Origin: Candidatus Kaiserbacteria bacterium RIFCSPLOWO2_01_FULL_54_20
Lineage (GTDB): Bacteria; Patescibacteriota; Minisyncoccia; Phycocordibacterales; UBA2100
Direction: 5' to 3'
NCBI GenBank assembly: GCA_001783355.1
Contig: MFMA01000020.1
Coordinates: 1-6,674 of the forward strand
Length of the DNA stretch: 6,674 nucleotides
A program made the translations under genes and the position numbers. This document shows, piece by piece, positions 1 through 4,587 of the stretch. Under the pieces are notes generated by a model. It made no database searches. It was not told the origin of the DNA and saw only the letters and a program-made list of their open reading frames with translations. The stretch's first letter is position 1, and every line of letters begins with the position of its first letter.

Positions 1-485
1 GCCGACGTGCGGCCTGTCTGCGTCCCGCTCATGAGCGAAAGCGTCACATCGCACGGGCACTGCACTGGCGTATCGGGCAGCCGCACGTGGAATACGGAAT
101 GAAACGCGACGACGATATATTGCTCGCCCTTCCTATAAAAAGAGATGTTCCCGCCCGGCCCGCTCGCCTCTTCCATCATGTCGCGCTTCCATCCGGCGGC
201 AGGGAGCTTGTCGTCGTAATATGTTGTAAACGGCATCGATACCGCGGCGATGTTGGTCGTATTGGCAACGGGCACCGATAGCACCACGGTGACCGGACCG
301 TTGGGCGACGTCGTTGCATATGCCTCGCCCCACGTGGCGCCCGAGTAGAGCGGATACACATCCGCATTCAGCGTCGCCGTAGCTTCGCTCGGCGCCGCCG
401 CACTACCCCCCTGCCCCGCATACCAATACCACCCGCCAAGGACGAGCACGAGTGCGACAATGATATATATGATGGTCTTGCTCAT
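1..485 (-). CDS. Membrane-anchored exported protein, C-terminus cut by the window edge
   Basis: The frame is open from an ATG at 485 to the window edge, giving 161 codons without a stop. Residues 4-22 form one hydrophobic helix after a short basic start (MSKT), followed by a low-complexity Gly/Ala/Ser/Thr linker to about residue 38. This is the pattern of an uncleaved signal anchor with the rest outside the cytoplasm. There is no lipobox cysteine. The outer part carries FTTYYDDKLPAAGW (residues 86-99) and then alternating strands (ISFYRKGEQYIVVAF, 114-128), which suggests a small alpha/beta domain, and a CxC pair (C143, C145) that could bind metal or form a disulfide. Codons are GC-rich like the core genes, unlike the genes just upstream. 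An AAGGG about ten bases before the ATG is one of the few Shine-Dalgarno-like signals in the window. I do not recognise the family; function unknown. Confidence 0.72.
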   Translation of the reverse strand, partial: MSKTIIYIIVALVLVLGGWYWYAGQGGSAAAPSEATATLNADVYPLYSGATWGEAYATTSPNGPVTVVLSVPVANTTNIAAVSMPFTTYYDDKLPAAGWKRDMMEEASGPGGNISFYRKGEQYIVVAFHSVFHVRLPDTPVQCPCDVTLSLMSGTQTGRTS

Positions 486-505
486 ACCAATTTGACCCTT
501 AATAT

Positions 506-925
506 TTAATCAGCTATACGTTCAATGAAGAACGATGCCTTTTGCTTTTCGAACTTTACGTTGAACTTATCAAAGAAGTTATTTTGTCCGAGAAGCATCG
601 GGACGGGCAAGCTCGGAATAAAGACGGCGGGACTCTCGAATGGCCCACCATGGCCTTCTATCTCAATTTGCATCTTGAGATGTTTCCCGATTGCACTCCC
701 GGTTATTCCCGACGAGTTCTTCTCCTTCGCTGCACTCAAATCCAATCCAAGAGCGCTAGCTATGTCTGTTCTGATGTGCGTAGTGGTGCAACCGGAATCA
801 ATGAGGGCGGTTACCCGCATGGTTCTTGAACCGAGATGTAGTTTGACGACTATAAACGGCAGGTCGCAAGCAAAACCACCCTCCCCGTCTGCTTGGCAAG
901 TATATTTATACTTACTCCATGCCAT
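506..925 (-). CDS. Retropepsin-like (clan AA) aspartic protease
   Basis: This 139-residue protein has the hallmarks of a single-domain retropepsin fold. A beta-strand run (FIVVKLHLGSRTMRVTALI, 24-42) leads into the catalytic DSG triplet at D43-S44-G45, within LIDSGCTTTHI. Near the C-terminus PVPMLLGQNNFF (107-118) matches the hydrophobic-hydrophobic-Gly motif, and FNVKFEKQKASFFI (121-134) matches the closing strands of gag-type and DDI1-type proteases. As there is only one Asp triplet, an active enzyme should be a homodimer. No signal peptide or membrane helix is visible, so it is probably cytoplasmic. It lies 30 bases after the DUF5678-like gene on the same strand and is probably co-transcribed with it; no clear ribosome site precedes its ATG. 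It is AT-rich relative to the core genes. The target is unknown; processing of a partner protein is a guess. Confidence 0.85.
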   Translation of the reverse strand: MAWSKYKYTCQADGEGGFACDLPFIVVKLHLGSRTMRVTALIDSGCTTTHIRTDIASALGLDLSAAKEKNSSGITGSAIGKHLKMQIEIEGHGGPFESPAVFIPSLPVPMLLGQNNFFDKFNVKFEKQKASFFIERIAD

Positions 926-945
926 GTAATATTCTTTACACGAAA

Positions 946-1015
946 CATTCTTATATTAGAATGCGTAGACTTGATTTGAATCAAGTACTCTCGTGTAGAT
1001 AACATTTTTGTTATC
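946..1015. repeat. Cluster of three consecutive 18-base inverted repeats
   Basis: Three short inverted repeats follow one another: 946-963 (CATTCT/AGAATG, six-base loop), 969-986 (ACTTGATT/AATCAAGT, two-base centre) and 998-1015 (GATAACA/TGTTATC, four-base loop). The arms match perfectly, each unit spans 18 bases, and the arm sequences differ. They cover the last codons and stop of the DUF5678-like gene, just before the protease gene, so in the mRNA they could form tandem hairpins between the two cistrons. No U-tract follows, so they are not classical terminators. Confidence 0.5.
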
Positions 1016-1150
1016 TCCAATCCTTTTTGAAAGCACAGCCAAATCTTCCGAAGAGTCGATTACGGAACTTTGATCCTCAGACAACGCTACCCATTTCCCA
1101 ACGTATTCTTGGCCTAAAACCTTCTTCTTTAGGTCGGTATTTAGCTTCAT
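956..1150 (-). CDS. DUF5678-like small protein
   Basis: This 64-residue protein has a basic start (KLNTDLKKK) and then the pattern YVGKWVALSED, a spacer, and SSEDLAVLSKRIGDNKNVIYTRVLDSNQVYAF. The Tyr-x-Gly-Lys-Trp-Val-Ala-Leu strand, a helix after a Ser/Glu/Asp turn and a C-terminal strand pair resemble the small DUF5678 family found in archaea and bacteria. That assignment is from memory of the family pattern. There is no known catalytic motif, so it is more likely a binding or adaptor module than an enzyme. It is the first gene of a probable two-gene unit with the retropepsin-like protease. Its start lies six bases downstream of a good extended -10 box, so its mRNA may be leaderless. Three small inverted repeats sit in and just beyond its 3' end. 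Confidence 0.7.
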   Translation of the reverse strand: MKLNTDLKKKVLGQEYVGKWVALSEDQSSVIDSSEDLAVLSKRIGDNKNVIYTRVLDSNQVYAF

Positions 1151-1156
1151 AGGTCA

Positions 1157-1165
1157 ATAGTACCA
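1157..1165 (-). promoter_or_regulatory. Extended -10 promoter, probable leaderless start of the DUF5678-like gene
   Basis: On the minus strand TGGTACTAT fits the TGnTANNNT extended -10 consensus. Exactly six bases separate TACTAT from the ATG at 1150, so transcription would begin at or next to the start codon. No good -35 box is present at normal spacing, which extended -10 promoters tolerate. Confidence 0.5.
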
Positions 1166-1190
1166 TATTGCAGGTTACGCAATGGCGACC

Positions 1191-1210
1191 GTCCAGGACG
1201 TCTTCCTGAC
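1191..1210. other. Imperfect hairpin in the HEPN/DUF5678 gap
   Basis: CAGGA and TCCTG arms around AGACG (minus strand), extendable with one bulge, lie in the 125-base gap between the HEPN stop and the DUF5678-like start. There is no T-run on either side. It could be an RNA end or processing element for the HEPN transcript, but the structure is short. Confidence 0.2.
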
Positions 1211-1275
1211 TCTCAAAAAGGATTCTTCGTTGAGGTATTCTGAGGGCTCGGTACGATGTTCGAACTTATATCGGC

Positions 1276-1842
1276 TTAAATGAACTCGAGGGGTGAGGGA
1301 TTGTCGAACCACTCATCAATGTTGTTTGCCGTCTTAATTACCTCATTAGTAAATCTGTTTATGACACCGGGTGTCATTTTGAGAGTTTTGAATTGGACGC
1401 CCCCTCCTTCCTTATCTTCAAAAGTTCCAACTCGAACAAACCCCTTTTCTGTAAGAGACTCCCAATTAGCATGCGCCAATTTATTTCGAAACTCGCTCAA
1501 TTCTTCTAAGCTCTTCTTCGTCTTATTCAGTTTGGAATTGTATCCTCTCTTTCTTCTTTTGTCTCGAATAAATGAGATTAATTGGAGGTATTCGTCATTG
1601 GCTAAATTAGTTTTATCTCTGAAACGTAGATATTTTATTATTCTGTAGCCTGGCTCATCTGATCTATCTGAAATAGAAGAAATTATTAAATGATCAAGTG
1701 CGGTCTCTAAGTATGAAAATGCCATTAAGAAACTGCCGATGGCATGCGAGTATTTCTTCTCTTTTGATGGCGTTAGGTTTCCAAACGGCCTTCCGAACTG
1801 TTCCAACAGTTCGACATCACTTTCTAGAGTTTTTCTCGCCAT
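1276..1842 (-). CDS. HEPN-domain protein, putative ribonuclease
   Basis: This 188-residue, mostly helical protein carries R119-N-K-L-A-H124 within ELSEFRNKLAHANWE. This is the R-x4-H motif, with a polar residue after Arg, that defines the nuclease centre of HEPN domains. An earlier helix (SFLMAFSYLETALDHLI, 37-53) with a Glu in the usual place fits the first half of the HEPN helical bundle. The C-terminus (TPGVINRFTNEVIKTANNIDEWF) is another long helix. HEPN proteins act as RNases in toxin-antitoxin, abortive-infection and CRISPR-linked systems, but some are inactive or structural. No nucleotidyltransferase antitoxin gene is adjacent; the next genes on the strand, 125 bases away, encode the DUF5678-like protein and the protease. 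Sampled sequence is near 32% GC against about 58% in core genes, which suggests horizontal acquisition. The start at 1842 has no clear ribosome site. Confidence 0.75.
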   Translation of the reverse strand: MARKTLESDVELLEQFGRPFGNLTPSKEKKYSHAIGSFLMAFSYLETALDHLIISSISDRSDEPGYRIIKYLRFRDKTNLANDEYLQLISFIRDKRRKRGYNSKLNKTKKSLEELSEFRNKLAHANWESLTEKGFVRVGTFEDKEGGGVQFKTLKMTPGVINRFTNEVIKTANNIDEWFDNPSPLEFI

Positions 1843-1880
1843 ATTGTCTTGTTGGGTGTTTGGTACGACGTTGGAACTTC

Positions 1881-1886
1881 ACTATA
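1881..1886 (-). promoter_or_regulatory. Possible -10 box for the HEPN gene
   Basis: On the minus strand TATAGT lies 38 bases before the HEPN start at 1842, in the 81-base divergent gap shared with the purH promoter. This would give a leader of about 30 bases, unlike the leaderless pattern elsewhere. No good -35 box was seen. Confidence 0.25.
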
Positions 1887-1908
1887 CCTCGTTCGTATAA
1901 CCTGTACA

Positions 1909-1917
1909 TGATAGAAT
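1909..1917 (+). promoter_or_regulatory. Extended -10 promoter, probable leaderless start of the IMP cyclohydrolase gene
   Basis: TGATAGAAT fits TGnTANNNT and is followed by six bases (CGGCAC) and the ATG at 1924. It probably starts the plus-strand purH/DUF1993 transcript. There is no Shine-Dalgarno sequence and no convincing -35 box. Confidence 0.5.
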
Positions 1918-1923
1918 CGGCAC

Positions 1924-2502
1924 ATGAAAACGGTTCACGGTGAGCAGCGTCGAACCGCGCTGTTGGCTAGTTTTGAGAAGGATGCGGCGCTAGTGCGGCT
2001 GGGGAAGATGCTCAAAGACGCGGGGTGGGGCTTGCTTGGTTCGGCGGGGACGGCTAAGTACTTGAAGGAAAATGGCATTGAGTGCCGCGATGTCGCGGAG
2101 ATAGTCGGTGCGCCGATTTTGGGTCACCGCGTAGTGACGCTCTCGCGCGAGTTGCACGCGGGATTGCTTAGCACCGACGCCGATGCCGCCGAACTGGAGA
2201 AACTAAGAGTCCCGCGGATTGATTTGGTCTACGTGACGTTGTATCCGCTTGAGAAAACCATCGCGGACGGTGGGACGCCGGCGGAAGTTATCGAAAAGAC
2301 CGACATCGGCGGCCCGACGCTCTTGCGGGCGGCGGGGAAAGGCCGCCGCGTGGTACTCTCCTCCCCCGCGCAGCTGGACGAATTCGAACAAAAGCTTGCG
2401 AGCGGTTTCGACGAAAAATATCTGACGAAACTCGCCGCCGCGGCCGAACGTCGCGTCGCCGACTACGTATCCACCTCCGCTTCGTATTGGGAAAAGCAAT
2501 GA
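1924..2502 (+). CDS. purH: Stand-alone IMP cyclohydrolase domain (PurH N-terminal half)
   Basis: This 192-residue protein aligns by eye with the N-terminal MGS-like domain of bifunctional PurH, which closes the ring of FAICAR to give IMP, the last step of purine synthesis. Visible blocks are GSAGTAKYL (39-47, usually STGGTAKLL), ILGHRVVTLSRELHAGLL (65-82), IDLVYVTLYPLEKTIA (99-114) and TDIGGPTLLRAAGKG (126-140). Y107, D127 and K139 match the catalytic Tyr, Asp and Lys of human ATIC (Y104, D125, K137). The usual VKTLHP lysine is Val (V71), and the following His is Ser. The AICAR formyltransferase half of PurH (whole enzyme about 530 residues) is absent here, so a separate formyltransferase would be needed. 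The ATG lies six bases after an extended -10 box. The DUF1993 gene starts one base after its stop. Confidence 0.85.
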   Translation: MKTVHGEQRRTALLASFEKDAALVRLGKMLKDAGWGLLGSAGTAKYLKENGIECRDVAEIVGAPILGHRVVTLSRELHAGLLSTDADAAELEKLRVPRIDLVYVTLYPLEKTIADGGTPAEVIEKTDIGGPTLLRAAGKGRRVVLSSPAQLDEFEQKLASGFDEKYLTKLAAAAERRVADYVSTSASYWEKQ

Positions 2503-2503
2503 C

Positions 2504-3046
2504 ATGATGCAAGAAACCAACCTCTACACCATTACCGTCCCCGTCATGCAGAAAGCGCTGCAAGCGCTCGACAAAATCCTCGACAAGGTTACCGCGATGG
2601 CGGCGACGAAGGCTCTGGAGCGGCGTCCGGCCCCGTACTTCGAAGACGCGCTTTTGCAAAGCCGTCTCGTCTTTGACCAATTCCCCTTCATTGCGCAAGT
2701 GCGCATCGCCTGCGACAACGCCAAAGGCGGCGCGGCGCGCTTAGCCGAAGTGGAAATTCCCGCGTTCGAGGACAACGAGAAAACGGTAGCGGAACTGAAG
2801 GCCCGCATCGAGAAGACGCTCGCATTTCTCAAAACCATCAAGCCTGAGCAGGTCATCGGCAAAGAAAACATCAAGGTCACGCTTCCCTACTGGGGCGGCA
2901 AGCACACTACCGGGTTCGAATACGCCACCGAATATCTTCTGCCCAACTTTTTCTTCCACGTCACGACCGCCTATGCAATTCTGCGCAAGAACGGCGTCCC
3001 CCTCGGCAAGAGCGACTACATCGGCGGCTTGCCGCTGAAAGATTAA
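2504..3046 (+). CDS. DUF1993 (DinB-like) family protein
   Basis: The 180-residue product matches the DUF1993 family along its whole length: YTITVPVMQKALQALDKILDK (8-28), the core RLVFDQFPFIAQVRIACDNAKGGAARLA (54-81), PAFEDNEKTVAELKARIEKTLAFL (86-109) and the C-terminal LPNFFFHVTTAYAILRKNGVPLGKSDYIG (146-174). The family is a compact helical bundle related in fold to DinB proteins; its biochemical role is not established, though some annotations suggest metal binding or thiol-linked chemistry. It is cytoplasmic, with no signal peptide. It starts one base after the IMP cyclohydrolase stop, so the two are very likely co-translated. Whether they are functionally linked is unknown. ATG codons at 2504 and 2507 are both possible starts; nothing in the sequence decides between them. 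Confidence 0.88.
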   Translation: MMQETNLYTITVPVMQKALQALDKILDKVTAMAATKALERRPAPYFEDALLQSRLVFDQFPFIAQVRIACDNAKGGAARLAEVEIPAFEDNEKTVAELKARIEKTLAFLKTIKPEQVIGKENIKVTLPYWGGKHTTGFEYATEYLLPNFFFHVTTAYAILRKNGVPLGKSDYIGGLPLKD

Positions 3047-3052
3047 AGGCGA

Positions 3053-3058
3053 TATACT
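3053..3058 (+). promoter_or_regulatory. Possible -10 box upstream of the HAD gene
   Basis: TATACT lies in the 26-base gap after the DUF1993 stop and 14 bases before the ATG at 3073. It would give a 5' leader of about seven bases. No Shine-Dalgarno sequence is present. It is a weak call, based on a single hexamer. Confidence 0.28.
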
Positions 3059-3072
3059 CTTCGAACGACACT

Positions 3073-3801
3073 ATGCCTAAGCACTTTTTTTTCGACGTCG
3101 ACAAGACGCTTACTCCGAGCAGGAGTCCCATGCTCGAAGACCATCGGCCGCTTTTTGCAGCTCTGTGCAAAAAGGTGGACGTAATCGCGGTCTCCGGCGC
3201 GAAAGAATCGCAGATACGCACTCAGATAACGAGTGTCTTCGACGGGCAGTATTTCGTACTCGCGCAGAGCGGCAACCATGTGGTCGACAAAAGTGGCACG
3301 ATACTCTGGAAGGAAGAAATGAACGAAACACAGGTCGGCGCGGTCACGGCGTTCATCGAAATGATACGCGCGGAGCTGAACCTGCGGGTGAAAGATGAGA
3401 ACGACCTCGTCGAGAATCGCGGCTCGCAGATCAGCTACAGCCTCATCGGTCACCACGAGGATCTGGCGAAGAAGTATGCGTTCGATCCAGACGCATCGCT
3501 CCGTCTCGATATTTTGAAGCGGCACGCGGAAGATGTACGGGCGCTAGAGAGAAGTGGAGCGGAGGTCAAGACCGGCGGCACGACGACTCTCGATTTTTTC
3601 CCCTTGGGAAAGAACAAGGGTCGCAACATCGCGCGCTTCATAGAACATTTGGGTTGGATACGGGAGGATTGTATCTACGTTGGTGATGCGCTTTTTCCCG
3701 GCGGGAACGACGAAACCGTCGTTGGCGTCATCCCGACGCGCCCGACGAGGGACCACAACGACACCTTCGCATACATCGCGGGAATAGTAGAACGACTATG
3801 A
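3073..3801 (+). CDS. HAD-IIB hydrolase of the eukaryotic-type phosphomannomutase group
   Basis: The 242-residue protein follows the eukaryotic-type phosphomannomutase layout. Motif I is FDVDKTLTPSR (7-17), with nucleophile D8 and acid/base D10. Motif II is VIAVSG, with S41. The cap has ENRGSQISYSLIG (114-126). Then come GGTTTLDFFP (168-177), basic residues K180/K182 for motif III, and VGDALFPGGND (203-213) as the acidic motif IV that holds magnesium. Length is close to PMM (about 246-260). Expected role is phosphoryl transfer on a hexose phosphate, possibly mannose-6-P to mannose-1-P. However, of the three cap arginines that hold the distal phosphate in human PMM2 (R123, R134, R141), only the first is kept (R116); the others align with H127 and K134, and the usual DVDG is DVDK. 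Substrate is therefore uncertain. Its last four bases (ATGA) overlap the start of the ATPase gene. Confidence 0.82.
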   Translation: MPKHFFFDVDKTLTPSRSPMLEDHRPLFAALCKKVDVIAVSGAKESQIRTQITSVFDGQYFVLAQSGNHVVDKSGTILWKEEMNETQVGAVTAFIEMIRAELNLRVKDENDLVENRGSQISYSLIGHHEDLAKKYAFDPDASLRLDILKRHAEDVRALERSGAEVKTGGTTTLDFFPLGKNKGRNIARFIEHLGWIREDCIYVGDALFPGGNDETVVGVIPTRPTRDHNDTFAYIAGIVERL

Positions 3802-4586
3802 CGACTCCAGCACTTGAAATACAAGACCTTAAAAAGACCTACGCCACAGGCACGATCGCGCTGAAAGGCGTCTCGCTTACCGTGCCTATGGGAGACTTCT
3901 TCGCGCTTCTCGGCCCCAACGGTGCTGGGAAAACGACGATAATTGGCATCGTCACCTCGCTCATCAACAAAACGAGCGGGAGCGTAAAGATATTCGGGCA
4001 TGACATCGACAAGGAATTCGAGAAGGCGAAGACATACATAGGTCTCGTCGGGCAGGAATTGAACTTCAATCCATTCGAGAAGCCATTGGACGTCGTGGTG
4101 AACCAGGGCGGGTACTATGGCATCCCGCGCTCCATAGCGATGCCGCGCGCAAAAAAGTTGCTGACCGACCTTGGTTTGGGCGAGAAGATGACGAAGCCGG
4201 CGATGACCCTCTCCGGCGGCATGAAGCGCCGCCTCATGATAGCGCGCGCCTTGATACACAGTCCCCGCTTTCTCATACTCGACGAACCGACAGCGGGGGT
4301 GGACGTGGAGCTTCGCCGCAGTATGTGGGAGTATCTGCGCGGTATTACGGAGCAGGGCGTGACCATTCTCCTTACGACACACTATCTCGAGGAAGCCGAG
4401 CAACTCTGCAAACACGTCGCAATAATCAACAAGGGCGAGATCGCTTTTTCGGGCACGATGCAAGACCTGCTCGCCATGCACGATGAGAAAGGGAGTGCGA
4501 AGGAGGGCTATCGCGGCAGCAAGCTCGAAGAGGTTTTTCTCAATCTCACCTCGGATTCGGCGGACTCACCGCAGGCAGAAAAATAG
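3798..4586 (+). CDS. yadG: ABC-2 exporter ATPase, YadG type
   Basis: This 262-residue ATPase has every expected motif: Walker A GPNGAGKT (39-46), Q-loop Q86, signature LSGGMKRRL (138-146), Walker B FLILDEPTAG (158-167) with D-loop GVD, and switch His H195 in TTHYLEEAE. Stretches such as GYYGIPR, RRLMIARALIHSPRFLILDE and ELRRSMWEYL are very close to E. coli YadG, so the assignment rests on more than general ABC motifs. It should drive the YadH-type permease at 5223-6005 from the cytoplasmic face of the membrane; the substrate is unknown. After about residue 222 it is shorter than E. coli YadG (about 308 residues): most of the C-terminal extension is missing, although the terminal KLEEVFLNLT block is kept. 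Its ATG overlaps the stop of the HAD gene, and its TAG is one base before the next ATG. Confidence 0.93.
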   Translation: MTTPALEIQDLKKTYATGTIALKGVSLTVPMGDFFALLGPNGAGKTTIIGIVTSLINKTSGSVKIFGHDIDKEFEKAKTYIGLVGQELNFNPFEKPLDVVVNQGGYYGIPRSIAMPRAKKLLTDLGLGEKMTKPAMTLSGGMKRRLMIARALIHSPRFLILDEPTAGVDVELRRSMWEYLRGITEQGVTILLTTHYLEEAEQLCKHVAIINKGEIAFSGTMQDLLAMHDEKGSAKEGYRGSKLEEVFLNLTSDSADSPQAEK

Positions 4587-4587
4587 T

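Noticed and set aside
525..929. 134-codon plus-strand frame opposite the protease gene
   Set aside because: The minus strand carries the DSG and LLG protease motifs; the plus frame has no recognisable domain.
1182..1283. 33-codon plus-strand ORF in the HEPN/DUF5678 gap
   Set aside because: It is short, lacks a ribosome site or a leaderless -10 box, and overlaps the HEPN stop; it is probably chance or remnant sequence.
1290..1315. tRNA T-arm-like GGTTCGA sequence on the minus strand
   Set aside because: The flanking bases do not pair into a 5-bp T-stem and no acceptor or anticodon arm is present; it encodes the WFD residues of the HEPN protein.
3675..4481. 268-codon open frame on the minus strand opposite the ATPase and HAD genes
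   Set aside because: The plus strand there encodes complete HAD and ABC motifs; the antisense frame shows no family pattern and is explained by GC-rich codon bias.
4483..4587. N-terminal extension of the kinase-like gene from an ATG at 4483
   Set aside because: It would overlap the ATPase gene by over 100 bases and encodes an Arg-rich, low-quality stretch. The ATG at 4588, one base after the ATPase stop, fits the operon spacing.
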